A stretch of 64,000 nucleotides of DNA from Paracoccaceae bacterium (GTDB lineage: Bacteria; Pseudomonadota; Alphaproteobacteria; Rhodobacterales; Rhodobacteraceae). The stretch lies in assembly GCA_021647745.1 (NCBI GenBank), contig JAKIUB010000010.1, forward strand, positions 1-64,000. Direction: 5' to 3'. The notes under the pieces were generated by a model. It did not search any database. It was given only the letters and a program-made list of their open reading frames with translations, and was not told the origin of the DNA. The translations under genes and the position numbers were made by a program. Shown here piece by piece: positions 33,745-42,410 of this stretch (the first letter of the stretch is position 1; each line of letters starts with the position of its first letter).

Positions 33745-34290
33745 ATGAATAAATCAAATAATCAACTGGATTTTACCAAGGGGCAATTTGTCGTTTACCC
33801 TTCCCACGGTGTCGGGACGATTACCGAAGTGGAAACACAAACGGTTGGTGAGGAAGTCCTCGAAATGTTTGTGGTATATTTTGAAAAAGAGAAAATGACC
33901 CTGCGGGTGCCAACCCAAAAGGCGATTTTGGTCGGTATGCGGGCGCTCTCTAGCCCTGAGCTTGTGGCAAAATGTATGAAAACCCTCGCCGGTCGGGCGC
34001 GGGTAAAGCGGGCGATGTGGTCGCGCCGCGCTCAGGAGTACGAGCAAAAGATCAACTCGGGTGATCTGGTGGCCATTGCCGAAGTGGTGCGCGATTTGCA
34101 CCGTAATGATGACCAGCGGGAGCAATCCTATTCAGAACGTCAGCTTTATGAAGCCGCGCTGGAGCGATTGACTCGCGAGGTTACGGCTGTGGATGCACAA
34201 GGTGAAGATGCAGCGCAGCGCAAGATCAGCGAAATCCTTGATGCCCGCGTGGCGCCAGTTCCGACAACGCCTGAAACACCGGTTGTCTGA
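33745..34290 (+). CDS. carD: CarD family transcriptional regulator
   Basis: 181 residues from the ATG at 33745; an alternative ATG lies at 33727. The RNA-polymerase-interacting Tudor-like domain (FVVYPSHGVGTITEVETQTV) is followed by a helical DNA-binding domain containing KRAMWSRRAQEYEQKINSGD. CarD stabilises open complexes, especially at rRNA promoters. No strong ribosome binding site is visible. A 62-codon ORF (33566-33752) ends across its start codon. The 227 bases before it hold no other clear feature. Confidence 0.9.
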   Translation: MNKSNNQLDFTKGQFVVYPSHGVGTITEVETQTVGEEVLEMFVVYFEKEKMTLRVPTQKAILVGMRALSSPELVAKCMKTLAGRARVKRAMWSRRAQEYEQKINSGDLVAIAEVVRDLHRNDDQREQSYSERQLYEAALERLTREVTAVDAQGEDAAQRKISEILDARVAPVPTTPETPVV

Positions 34291-34418
34291 TATAAGCAGG
34301 TGAAGCGGCACGCTCTTTGAGCTTCAAGCAGGCTACCCTCCGTTTTGTGTCTGGTTGCTGGCGCAACAAGGCCCTAAAATGATCGGGCGGTGGCCTCGCT
34401 TTGCCCGGCAAGGCACTT

Positions 34419-35150
34419 TTATATCACCGCAAGCCCGATGATCTCGCTGCTTTGCTGACTGGCTCCCAAAACATCGCCGGTTTGCCCTCCAAGCGTTGTT
34501 TTTGCGATGAAAGCTATAATAAATGCGGCCAGCCCCATGACCAGCAATACCAAGATGCCATACCAGCCAAAGGCTATCAGGCTTATGAGCAATGCCAGCA
34601 CCTGGGCCAGCAGGGCTGCTGCCAAAGAGGGTCTGCCCGCTGCCGCAGACATACCGTCTGGTCGCGCGTTTTTAAGCCCCGCCATCACAGAGACCATCAT
34701 CGCGCGGGAGCCAGCGCCAAGCGCGGCGAGGATCAAGGGAAGCTCCGGGCCGATTTGCACCGAGATGCCGGTGTGGCGCCCGAGTATGACGAGGATAAGC
34801 GCAAGAGTGCCATAAACCCCGATCCGGCTGTCTTTCATGATCTCCAGCCGGCGCGCGGGGGTGAAGCCGCCCATACCGTCAGCCATATCTGCCAGCCCGT
34901 CTTCGTGGAGCGCGCCGCTCAGGGCTATCTGGAGCATGATGACAAAAAATGCGGCCATGCCGGCGGTCATTCCCGCTGCCACCAGCCCCCAGCCTAAAAG
35001 ACCGGCAATAGCACCGAGCGCGGCCCCCACCAGCGGATAGGCCCATGCTGCGGCCGCGCCGCGTTTTCCGGCACGCTCATGGTCTACTGGCACCGGCAGG
35101 CGCGAAAGCAGGGTAAAAGCCGCTAATATATCGTGAAATTTTACCTTCAT
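34419..35150 (-). CDS. cobS: Adenosylcobinamide-GDP ribazoletransferase
   Basis: 243 residues from the ATG at 35150. It is a multi-span membrane protein. LLSRLPVPVDHERAGKRG at the start and the DEDGLADMADGMGGF-type motif (here HEDGLADMADGMGG) identify CobS. It joins alpha-ribazole and adenosylcobinamide-GDP, the last main step of cobalamin assembly. It diverges from cobT, with about 90 bases between starts. A longer start at 35189 is possible. Confidence 0.93.
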   Translation of the reverse strand: MKVKFHDILAAFTLLSRLPVPVDHERAGKRGAAAAWAYPLVGAALGAIAGLLGWGLVAAGMTAGMAAFFVIMLQIALSGALHEDGLADMADGMGGFTPARRLEIMKDSRIGVYGTLALILVILGRHTGISVQIGPELPLILAALGAGSRAMMVSVMAGLKNARPDGMSAAAGRPSLAAALLAQVLALLISLIAFGWYGILVLLVMGLAAFIIAFIAKTTLGGQTGDVLGASQQSSEIIGLAVI

Positions 35151-35241
35151 GGCTGTTTGCTGGCTCCGGTTTCGTTTTTGGCTCAACATTTGCTGCGATA
35201 CCCCGTATTAGGGGGTGATAGCAAATAGTGAAAGCCCCGTG

Positions 35242-36255
35242 ATGCCCCAGACCTTTTCGACCCTAGACGAATTTTCCGCGCTTCTGGCGCAGCTTCCTGC
35301 CCCGGACAGTACCGCAAAAGAGGCTGCAAGCGCTCGCAATGCGGTGCTGACCAAGCCGCCGGGTGCCTTGGGGCGGCTGGAAGATATCGCCATCTGGTAT
35401 GCCGGGTGGCGCGGGGAAGCTGCGCCGCAAATCAGCGCGCCGCAAGTGTTGGTTTTTGCCGGCAATCACGGGGTGGTGGCGCAGGGGGTCTCCGCCTTTC
35501 CCGCCGAGGTCACCGCCCAGATGGTTGGTAACTTTGCCGCTGGCGGTGCGGCGATTAACCAGCTTTGTGCCGTGGCGGGGGCGAGGCTGAATGTCATTGC
35601 GCTTGATCTTGAAACCCCGACCGCAGATTTCACCCAAGCGCCAGCTATGAGCGAGGCCGAACTTGTCTCGGCGCTACTTGCGGGCTGGGAGGCGGTGGAT
35701 CTAGCAGCTGACCTTCTGGTGGTGGGCGAGATGGGCATAGGCAATACCACCAGCGCGGCTGCAATTGCGCTGGCCCTGTTTGGCGGAGAGGCCGGGGATT
35801 GGGCTGGCCGTGGCACGGGGGTGGATGACGAAGGGCTGGCGCGCAAGGTTGATGTGATCAACAAAGGGGTGAAGCGACAGGCGGTGGCCTCGGGGCTGGA
35901 GGTGCTGCGCTGCCTTGGCGGGCGCGAAATTGCGGCGATGGCCGGGGCGATTGCGCGGGCCCGCTTGGCCCGTATTCCGGTGGTGCTTGACGGCTTCATC
36001 TGCACTGCGGCGGCGGCCTGCCTGCACAAAGCCTCGCTCGGGGCGCTGGATCATTGTCTTGCGGGTCATGTTTCCGATGAGTCCGCCCATGGGCGCATGT
36101 TGGAAAAACTTGGCAAAAGCCCACTTCTGGATCTGGGTTTACGGCTGGGAGAAGGCTCCGGCGGAGCGCTTGCGATCAATATCGTTAAAGCCGCGCTTGC
36201 TTGCCATTCGGGCATGGCCACCTTTGATCAGGCCGGTGTTTCGCAGGAAAAATAA
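35242..36255 (+). CDS. cobT: Nicotinate-nucleotide--dimethylbenzimidazole phosphoribosyltransferase
   Basis: 337 residues from the ATG at 35242; a GTG start at 35215 is also possible. KPPGALGRLEDIAIWYAGWR, VFAGNHGVVAQGVSAFP, GEMGIGNTTSAAAI and the C-terminal LRLGEGSGGALAI are family hallmarks (in this naming CobT is the DMB phosphoribosyltransferase, also called CobU in some species). It makes alpha-ribazole phosphate, the substrate path leading to CobS, which is divergent and adjacent. Confidence 0.94.
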   Translation: MPQTFSTLDEFSALLAQLPAPDSTAKEAASARNAVLTKPPGALGRLEDIAIWYAGWRGEAAPQISAPQVLVFAGNHGVVAQGVSAFPAEVTAQMVGNFAAGGAAINQLCAVAGARLNVIALDLETPTADFTQAPAMSEAELVSALLAGWEAVDLAADLLVVGEMGIGNTTSAAAIALALFGGEAGDWAGRGTGVDDEGLARKVDVINKGVKRQAVASGLEVLRCLGGREIAAMAGAIARARLARIPVVLDGFICTAAAACLHKASLGALDHCLAGHVSDESAHGRMLEKLGKSPLLDLGLRLGEGSGGALAINIVKAALACHSGMATFDQAGVSQEK

Positions 36256-36335
36256 TGTGTTCGCGTTTATGATGTATTGACCAGAATTAAACGCAAAACG
36301 TTGCACCCGGCTCGCGCTTGGCCCGGGGGAGAGCA

Positions 36336-36362
36336 TGGCGCCCCGCTTTGTGCGAGGCGCCA
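36336..36362. terminator. Hairpin between cobT and the beta-propeller gene
   Basis: TGGCGCCCCG/CGAGGCGCCA is a 10-base stem with loop CTTTGTG, abutting the stop of the minus-strand gene. It lacks a T-run on either side, so termination is probable only from its position between convergent genes. Confidence 0.5.
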
Positions 36363-36366
36363 AAGG

Positions 36367-37419
36367 TTATTTCGATACAACCATCTGGTGGCCAACGTCG
36401 CTGATGCTGATCTGCCCGACCAGCGATAGATCACTCTGGTTGATAATCCTCATCACCGGCTCATCGGAACTGCTGACATATGCCAGATCGGTGCCCGCAA
36501 TGGTGGTCATATGATAGGGCGAAGGCCCCATTGCCTGTTTGGTGACCAAACCGCTGGCTAGATCTACCCGCGCGATATTGTCACCATCGCGCTCCGCGAC
36601 CAGAAGCGCGCTGCCATCCGAGGTGATATCCAGCCCGTGCAGGCGTTCTCCGATTGTAAAGGTATCAACCACAACACCGGTTGCCAGCGCGATCGAGCTG
36701 ACCGTGCCGTCGTCATTGTTATTGACGTAAAGCATGTTGCCGTCAGCCGAGATCACCATGTGCTCGGGGGTGGTGCCGGTGTTGATCCTGCTCTGGATCA
36801 TCCAGTGGGTAGTGGAAATCACCGCGATGTTGTCATCCCCCGCATTGCTGACATAGAGCGTGTTGCTATCGGCGCTAAAGGTCATGTAGTTGGGCAGCGA
36901 GCCGGTTTCTACCGTCGCCACCACCTCATAGCTTTGCAGGTCAATCACGCTCACTTTATCATAGGCAGGCTGGGAGACAACGGCAAAGCGGCCGTCGGGG
37001 CTGGTGGTAACATGGTGCACGGCACCGGGCACATCAACGACGCGGATAATCTCGCCGGTTTCTGCATCAAGGATAGAAACCGTGCTGACCATCTCGGGCG
37101 CATCACCGTCTTTTTCGGGGCTGGCTGCGTGGTGGATGGCGTGGTCTTCGGCACTGACAGAGTCCGGCTTGGCCGGTGCCATTGTGCCCGGTTCGCGCTC
37201 GTCAAAGGAGCCGGCAATCAGGTATTTGCCATCTGCGCTACTGGCGAGGCCGTGCACGGCGGATAAGCCGGTATATTCCTTGACGATCTCGCCGGTCTGG
37301 GCGTCAACTACCTCGATCTTTCCGGCGTTTCCAACCGGAATATAAACAAACGGGGCGGCATAACCGGTGCTGGCAAGCAAAGTGGCCAGAACGGTACTGA
37401 TTTTGAGAGTATTGAACAT
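36367..37419 (-). CDS. Exported YncE-like beta-propeller protein
   Basis: 350 residues. A signal peptide (FNTLKISTVLATLLASTGYA) precedes about seven 40-residue blade repeats of the SADGKYLIAGS / SPDGRFAVVSQ / SADGNMLYVNN type. Such proteins resemble the YncE and nitrite-reductase-propeller families. A His- and Asp-rich insert (DHAIHHAASPEKDGDAPEM) interrupts the second repeat. It is the last gene of a three-gene run behind an FNR-type box, so a role in anaerobic or metal-related periplasmic chemistry is possible but unproven. Confidence 0.85.
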   Translation of the reverse strand: MFNTLKISTVLATLLASTGYAAPFVYIPVGNAGKIEVVDAQTGEIVKEYTGLSAVHGLASSADGKYLIAGSFDEREPGTMAPAKPDSVSAEDHAIHHAASPEKDGDAPEMVSTVSILDAETGEIIRVVDVPGAVHHVTTSPDGRFAVVSQPAYDKVSVIDLQSYEVVATVETGSLPNYMTFSADSNTLYVSNAGDDNIAVISTTHWMIQSRINTGTTPEHMVISADGNMLYVNNNDDGTVSSIALATGVVVDTFTIGERLHGLDITSDGSALLVAERDGDNIARVDLASGLVTKQAMGPSPYHMTTIAGTDLAYVSSSDEPVMRIINQSDLSLVGQISISDVGHQMVVSK

Positions 37420-37491
37420 GTGAATTCTCCATTGATTGGGGTTCCGGCCCGTTATGGGCCGGGCAGGGCGTGCCTGCTGGATTGTGCGGAA

Positions 37492-37803
37492 TCAGCTCTT
37501 GAGCGCTTTGCGGCGGGTTGTGAACTCGGCTTCGTCGATTTCACCGCTGGCATAGCGCTCACTCAGAATGTCGAGAGCGCGGTTGCTGCGGGCTTCGCCA
37601 CCCATGCCAAACAGACGCAATGCGCCGACCACGGCGGCAATGATTAATCCGAAAAACAGGATCATCATCAGCGGGCCAAAAAACCAGCCGCCATATCCCA
37701 TGCCGTTCCCCATGGAGCCGTATCCACCGGTTATATCGGCAAGAGCTTGAGCAGGTAGTGCCAAAACGGCAAGCGCGGGTAAGTATTTATTGAACAGTTT
37801 CAT
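37492..37803 (-). CDS. SHOCT-domain membrane protein
   Basis: 103 residues. A signal-like N-terminus (FNKYLPALAVLALPAQALA), a Gly/Tyr-rich stretch, one strong membrane helix (GPLMMILFFGLIIAAVVGAL) and a C-terminal SHOCT motif (ALDILSERYASGEIDEAEF). SHOCT domains are short oligomerisation modules often next to metal or efflux genes. Middle gene of the three-gene envelope run. Confidence 0.88.
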   Translation of the reverse strand: MKLFNKYLPALAVLALPAQALADITGGYGSMGNGMGYGGWFFGPLMMILFFGLIIAAVVGALRLFGMGGEARSNRALDILSERYASGEIDEAEFTTRRKALKS

Positions 37804-37858
37804 TGTGTTCTCCTATACTGTTGAGGTCATAAATCAGCCGAAGCTGTAATAAATGAAC

Positions 37859-38245
37859 TCAGGTAATAGGAGGGTGGAAAGGAGGGGCAAGCGCCCGCCC
37901 GTCGGCCAATGGCACAGATGGAAGTACCTGTTTGTCCATAGGGAATTCGGCCAGCAACGGGCCGCCATAAGAGGCGAGAATTGCGGTGCAGGGCGCCATT
38001 TGCGGGCATATTTTGCCGTTGGCGGTGCTGTCTGCCTGTTTGGTGATGTGCAGGGCGTGCAGCCCGGGAGCGGCGACCTCGCCACTGCCGAAAGATATCT
38101 CGCTTTGCACAGGGCTGGCATTGGCCATATGGTTGCGCATAGCTATCGGGTTGAGAGTTAGCGCCAGTAACAAACCGACAGCAAAAAGCACACGGAAAAA
38201 ACCGCCGGTGGTTCTTTTTGCGTATACTCGGGTTGCGATGCGCAT
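37859..38245 (-). CDS. Uncharacterised exported or membrane protein
   Basis: 128 residues from the ATG at 38245, which has GGAG upstream. One hydrophobic segment (FFRVLFAVGLLLALTLNPIA) acts as a signal or anchor. The rest includes HALHITK and a two-Cys stretch (CPQMAPC). Several overlapping frames are open here, but this one has the best ribosome site and a membrane signal. It is the first gene after the FNR-type box and leads the SHOCT and beta-propeller genes. I do not recognise the family; a DUF2946-like metal-linked protein is one possibility. Confidence 0.65.
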   Translation of the reverse strand: MRIATRVYAKRTTGGFFRVLFAVGLLLALTLNPIAMRNHMANASPVQSEISFGSGEVAAPGLHALHITKQADSTANGKICPQMAPCTAILASYGGPLLAEFPMDKQVLPSVPLADGRALAPPFHPPIT

Positions 38246-38290
38246 ATTTAACTCCTTTGCGCCTATGTAGCTGGCATATCGGGCGGGGCT

Positions 38291-38304
38291 TTGACATGGA
38301 TCAA
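38291..38304. promoter_or_regulatory. FNR/CRP-type binding site
   Basis: TTGAC-ATGG-ATCAA matches the FNR consensus TTGAT-N4-ATCAA at 9 of 10 conserved positions. It lies about 46 bases upstream of the first gene of the three-gene envelope operon, a position suited to activation. FnrL or a DNR-type regulator is the likely partner. Confidence 0.7.
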
Positions 38305-38368
38305 AACCGGTAGGTAGCCTCACAGGCTTGTGAACAGAGCGTGATGGGAAACCGGTGGTTTGGCTATT

Positions 38369-38854
38369 TTATTCGTCGGCCACCGGGTGCTTTGGCATAT
38401 GCTTTGCTCTCGCCACATAGGGCCGTGAAACATCGGTTAGTGCCACGTCGATACACTCGACCTCCAGCCGGATCGCCCCGTCGCCTTGCAGGATCAGGCT
38501 CAGGGTGCCTGCGCCTTCTTCCGAGGGGATAAATTCCAGCCCCAGCAGGGCAAATATTTGTTCTTTATCCGCCGGGTTCAGCCCCTCGCCACCGACCTTC
38601 AGGGCGCTCTCGAATACCAAGGTGGATTGCACCCGCTCAAAGGGGCGGCCCTGCGCTTTAGCCATATCCTTATCTTCCCAGCGAAAGCGATTGATAAGCA
38701 AGGAAAAGCGGTGTTTTTTTGGTTGCCAGCTGGTTTCGGCATTCTGCCCGATAGCATCCTGAACAAGTGCCGAAATCACAGCCAGATCTTCAGGGCATTC
38801 TGCCCGTAGGCGCACCGGCTTTTCGGCTCCATCGGTAAAGCTTGCATCCGTCAT
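38369..38854 (-). CDS. DUF2948 family protein
   Basis: 161 residues. It starts with VRLRAECPEDLAVISALVQD and includes KKHRFSLLINRFRWEDKD and LEFIPSEEGAGTLSLILQGD, typical of DUF2948. In Rhodobacterales it usually sits directly after murA, as here, with its start overlapping the murA stop by one base. Function unknown; the coupling suggests a tie to envelope synthesis or just an old operon. Confidence 0.9.
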   Translation of the reverse strand: MTDASFTDGAEKPVRLRAECPEDLAVISALVQDAIGQNAETSWQPKKHRFSLLINRFRWEDKDMAKAQGRPFERVQSTLVFESALKVGGEGLNPADKEQIFALLGLEFIPSEEGAGTLSLILQGDGAIRLEVECIDVALTDVSRPYVARAKHMPKHPVADE

Positions 38855-40116
38855 TATTCTTTCTCCCGCCTGATATCGGCTCCACAGGCGGCCAGCTTGC
38901 GCACCAGTTGTTCATAACCGCGATCCAGATGATAAACACGGCTGACAACGGTTTCGCCCTCGGCGGCCAAGCCGGCCAGAATAAGCGAAACCGAAGCGCG
39001 CAGATCTGTTGCCATGACAGGCGCACCGCGCAAGGCCTTGACCCCGCGCACAGTGGCGGTGCCGCCATGCACCTCTATATTGGCCCCCATGCGGATCAGC
39101 TCGGGGGCATGCATAAAGCGGTTTTCGAATATGCGCTCTTCCAGCACCGATGTTCCTTCGGCAAAAGACAGCAGAGCCATCATCTGGGCCTGAAGGTCGG
39201 TCGGAAAGCCGGGGTGAACCTCGGTAACAATATCAACAGGCTTAATTGGCCCGTCCCGGCGCACAGATAGCCCGCGTGTGGTTTCGGTAATGGTTGCGCC
39301 CGCAGCTTCGAGCTTGTCGCAAAAGGTTTCCAGCAAATCACGGCGGCCTCCGATCAGCTCGACCTCGCCCCCCGCGATCACTGGTGCCAGCATATAGGTG
39401 CCAAGTTCGATCCGGTCACTCACTACCTTGTGGGTGGCTCCAAACAGCCGCTCCACCCCGTGGATGGTCAATGTATCGCTGCCCTCACCCTTGATGCGCG
39501 CACCCATCGCCCGCAGACAGGCCGCCAGATCGACGATCTCCGGCTCGCGCGCCACGTTCTTCAGCACCGTGGTGCCTTTGGCTAGGGTGGCAGCCATCAG
39601 CAGGTTTTCGGTGGCGCCGACGGAGGCGAAGGGCAAGGTGTATTCCGCCCCGATCAGCCCGTTCGGAGCCTTGGCATGGACATAACCGTCGCGCAGTTCC
39701 AGCTCGGCGCCGAGGGCTTCCAGCCCCGTCAGGTGGATATCCACCGGTCGCGCCCCGATCGCACAGCCGCCAGGCAGAGAAACCACCGCCTCGCCATCGC
39801 GCGCCAGCATCGGGCCAAGCACAAGAATGGAGGCGCGCATTTTGCGCACAATATCATAGTGTGCGGTGTGGTTGGTGATCTTTTGGGTGCCCAGTACCAG
39901 CACGCGACCCTCTTGCAATGAGGCGACCTCGCAGCCCAGAGACTCAAGCAGCTCGGTCATGGTGGCGATATCCGAAAGCCGTGGTGCATTGGTCAGGGTT
40001 AGGGGTTCTTCGCAGAGCAGGGCGGCGGGCATCAGGGTCAGGCAGGCGTTTTTGGCGCCGGCGATCTCGATGCTGCCGCTGAGTGGCTTGCCGCCGGTGA
40101 CGATTATTTTATCCAT
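38854..40116 (-). CDS. murA: UDP-N-acetylglucosamine 1-carboxyvinyltransferase
   Basis: 420 residues. The catalytic Cys is in LPGGCAIGARPVD. Early KPLSGSIEIAGAKNACLTLM and late LRASVSLILAGLAAEGETVV are conserved. It transfers enolpyruvate to UDP-GlcNAc, the first committed step of peptidoglycan synthesis. The Cys form is sensitive to fosfomycin in the family. It is followed by DUF2948 and preceded by a small basic-protein gene on the same strand. Confidence 0.97.
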   Translation of the reverse strand: MDKIIVTGGKPLSGSIEIAGAKNACLTLMPAALLCEEPLTLTNAPRLSDIATMTELLESLGCEVASLQEGRVLVLGTQKITNHTAHYDIVRKMRASILVLGPMLARDGEAVVSLPGGCAIGARPVDIHLTGLEALGAELELRDGYVHAKAPNGLIGAEYTLPFASVGATENLLMAATLAKGTTVLKNVAREPEIVDLAACLRAMGARIKGEGSDTLTIHGVERLFGATHKVVSDRIELGTYMLAPVIAGGEVELIGGRRDLLETFCDKLEAAGATITETTRGLSVRRDGPIKPVDIVTEVHPGFPTDLQAQMMALLSFAEGTSVLEERIFENRFMHAPELIRMGANIEVHGGTATVRGVKALRGAPVMATDLRASVSLILAGLAAEGETVVSRVYHLDRGYEQLVRKLAACGADIRREKE

Positions 40117-40121
40117 GCCTG

Positions 40122-40274
40122 TTATCCTTTGTCCGGTATGGGCTTTTCGCTTTGTGTGGTAGCCCGCACCCGCGCTTGCCCTTTGCGCCGCTGAAGATTT
40201 GCCCGCAACTGCGCCCGCAGCCGCTGTTCGCGGGCTTCTTTTTGGGTGGGTTTCGCATCGGGCTTCTTGCTCAT
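40122..40274 (-). CDS. Small basic protein upstream of murA
   Basis: 50 residues from the ATG at 40274, with AGAGG upstream. It is rich in Arg, Lys and Gln with one helical core (EAREQRLRAQLRANLQRRKG). Similar short basic proteins precede murA in related genomes. The stop is only 5 bases from the murA start. Function unknown. Confidence 0.7.
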   Translation of the reverse strand: MSKKPDAKPTQKEAREQRLRAQLRANLQRRKGQARVRATTQSEKPIPDKG

Positions 40275-40412
40275 GGGGGCCTCTTTACAGCAAGGCAGGG
40301 GGGCGGGTCCAGATTGTCTGCGCATACAAGGGGGAATAAAATGGAGAAACACCAGTGGTCACGCAAGAAACCGCTTGTGTCCATGATGGGATTTTTCTAG
40401 AAGACGCGCAAT

Positions 40413-40487
<75 letters not shown>

Positions 40488-40689
40488 CTTTCCTATCTCG
40501 CGGTAATCCGCTTCGCTCGGATATCCGATGGGGCGCGGCTCGCTCTTCGCTCGCCGGTGCGCTCGACCTTTCTCTGTCGAAGTGCACCATTGAACCGCCC
40601 CTTGTTTGCCGGAGGCTGATTACTGAAGTGGTCCTGCAAATTCGGACAGTGTGCTAAGATGTATCCAAGACGAACGAATGGATACCAAA

Positions 40690-40813
40690 ATGACAAAGAG
40701 ACGGAACTTTTCAGACAATTTTAAGGCCAGTGTCGCGCTTGAAGCACTGCGTGGCGACAAGACGGTTCAAGAGATAGCAGTCAAGCGCCAGTTGCATCCA
40801 ACGCAGGTGGCCG
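40690..40813 (+). pseudogene. IS3-family OrfA fragment
   Basis: The first about 41 codons (MTKRRNFSDNFKASVALEAL, then RGDKTVQEIAVKRQLHPTQV) match the IS3-family OrfA helix-turn-helix. After TQVA the homology stops and the frame runs into unrelated sequence. The element's left end may be near 40623, where TGAAGTGGTCCTGCAA begins. No OrfB of the same element follows. Confidence 0.8.
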
Positions 40814-40903
40814 CGCTCAATCAAGCCCTGATAGTATTCGTCAGCAACCTCCTTGAAGGTCATTCTCGCTTTCACTTGCGCATTAATACGGTCCAGTTTC
40901 TTT

Positions 40904-41056
40904 TGGACTGAGGTGCCCCTAGTATCCTAGGCACCTGCTTTGTTCAATTTACGCTGTCCTGATTCATAGTCAATTGGCGACAGCATGCCGTTGTTCGTGT
41001 GTTTGCGGCTTGGGTTGTAGAACATCTCGATGTAGTCGAACACATCCTGCCTTAAA
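40904..41056 (-). pseudogene. IS3-family OrfB C-terminal fragment
   Basis: On the minus strand RQDVFDYIEMFYNPSRKHTN then NGMLSPIDYESGQRKLNKAG is the last part of an IS3-family transposase (OrfB), ending at a TAG at 40927. TGGACTGAGGTGCCCC at 40904 may be the element end. The catalytic core is missing. It faces the OrfA fragment, so the two come from different copies or a rearrangement. Confidence 0.8.
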
Positions 41057-41129
41057 GCTAGACCCGCTTGTGTCCCTCTCGTGCATTGCTGCGCAATACC
41101 CTGCCGGCTGACATTCCACCCAAAGCCCT

Positions 41130-41288
41130 TCACGTTGCGTAAATACAAAAAGCACAGGCCAAAACCCCACGTGCGACGGTTGCCCCCTCTCGGGTATTTT
41201 CAATGCCCTGCCGGGCAATGGTCAGCTTCACCAACCATTCCGCGATCTCGGCATTCTCGTCACTAAGCTGGCGCTCATAGGTTCGCAT
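41130..41288 (-). CDS. Short hypothetical ORF at the end of the accessory operon
   Basis: 52 residues starting MRTYERQLSDENAEIAEWLV. The start overlaps the end of the previous ORF in another frame. The first about 30 residues look like a natural helix; the last 12 may be chance read-through. No family recognised. It is the last of four closely packed minus-strand ORFs. Confidence 0.35.
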   Translation of the reverse strand: MRTYERQLSDENAEIAEWLVKLTIARQGIENTREGATVARGVLACAFCIYAT

Positions 41289-41487
41289 CTAGGCGGGCTT
41301 TCAGTTCTTTGAAATGGTTGTAGTCGTTATCCTGGAAGAACGGCGCGATGATGTTTTGCACGGCATGGTTTAGCGGATGTGCGAATTGGGTGATCTCAAC
41401 CAGCACGTCGCCATCAATCGGGGGAGCAACAACCGCAATTGTTGCTAAGCTCTCGGAGATTGTTTCAAGTGCTGAAAGCACCATCAC
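41275..41487 (-). CDS. Small hypothetical protein in accessory island
   Basis: 70 residues (MMVLSALETISESLATIAVV and onward), ending LKARLDANL. The start overlaps the preceding gene by 4 bases (ATGA) and the end overlaps the next ORF, an operon-like packing. It has no clear domain; the middle could be a weak hydrophobic helix. Confidence 0.5.
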   Translation of the reverse strand: MMVLSALETISESLATIAVVAPPIDGDVLVEITQFAHPLNHAVQNIIAPFFQDNDYNHFKELKARLDANL

Positions 41488-41911
41488 CCTATCATTGCGG
41501 CTTGGCCAACCCGCGCCAGCCTATCGCGATATCGTGCGCCCTCAATGGTGTTGCAAAGTGCTGGTAGTGGCGGAATTTCCGGTGCTAGGCCTTCGGCCTC
41601 AAACAGCGCCTTCCCAAGTTCCTGTAATTGGAAATAGAGCGCCCGTGGCACTTCTTGAGGCCAATGTGCCGCCAAGGCTGTTTCAACCTCGCTTTCGGTC
41701 AGTTTTGCGCTACCAGCGAGGGCGTGTTCGTATAGCACCATCGTCTCTTCACGAGACAACCGCTCCAGGCGTTTGGGGTTTCCTTCCAGAGGCGATAGAA
41801 GATATAGGCTGGAATACCGATCAGCATGATTGGGGTGATGATCACTACCAGAGTGATCATCAGTGACAGGATGAATGCGCCTCAGACGAATTCATTGTTG
41901 TCATTGGGCAT
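41484..41911 (-). pseudogene. Membrane protein gene broken by a stop codon and a frameshift
   Basis: From the ATG at 41911 the frame reads MPNDNNEFV, a TGA, then GAFILSLMITLVVIITPIML and IGIPAYIFYRLWKETP, a clear membrane helix. At a run of As and Cs near 41780 the coding sense moves to another frame (KRLERLSREETMVLYEHALA) and continues to the stop at 41484. The TGA would be TGG (Trp) in a working copy. The 41484-41759 segment alone could be a short protein with a TTG start. Family unknown. Confidence 0.65.
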
Positions 41912-42271
41912 TTAGAATTCCACCGTTTTTGAACTAGCGGTGTCTGCGTTATCCGAGAGCCAAAGTTTCATCTGTTGCAACGCGTCCAAAAGCCCTTCCT
42001 CATAGATATTCGATTTGGATGGCGTGGCGCAGAGAAACTGATCCGTTGTGCCGTTCATCAAATGCTCGACGCGCATCTCGAACTTTTCATCCCGAGCATC
42101 GTTTTTTGCATCGGCAGGTCGGCGATCCAAGAGTTTGGTTTTTAATAAACCACGTTGGATAATGGTTTGTTTTTCTTCATGGGAAAAGGCTACCGTTAGA
42201 TGAACTTCGTGATAGGTTTTCTTAAACAGAAATCCTTTTGTAATCGTGTGATGAGAAATCGATACACGCAT
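41912..42271 (-). CDS. Hypothetical protein in accessory island
   Basis: 119 residues (MRVSISHHTITKGFLFKKTY and onward). It has a basic, strand-rich first half and a helical acidic end (YEEGLLDALQQMKLWLSDN). The stop is followed at once by the ATG of the broken membrane gene, so they formed an operon. No domain recognised. Confidence 0.6.
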   Translation of the reverse strand: MRVSISHHTITKGFLFKKTYHEVHLTVAFSHEEKQTIIQRGLLKTKLLDRRPADAKNDARDEKFEMRVEHLMNGTTDQFLCATPSKSNIYEEGLLDALQQMKLWLSDNADTASSKTVEF

Positions 42272-42410
42272 TACAAATCAAACAGGTTGAAGAGTGATGG
42301 CCTTAGGGAGGCCGAGCATATCATTCGCGATAGCGAGTGAAGTCATGGATTTAAAACGGCTATTCATGTTCAGCTATATTCCTACCTGTTCTGATATGTT
42401 TACACATACG

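Noticed and set aside
40488..40620. Second copy of the tRNA-Leu 3' end as the far attachment site
   Set aside because: No matching stretch was found by eye here or elsewhere in the island.
40651..40911. Complete 86-residue protein
   Set aside because: Only the first part is IS3 OrfA; the rest is chance read-through after a break.
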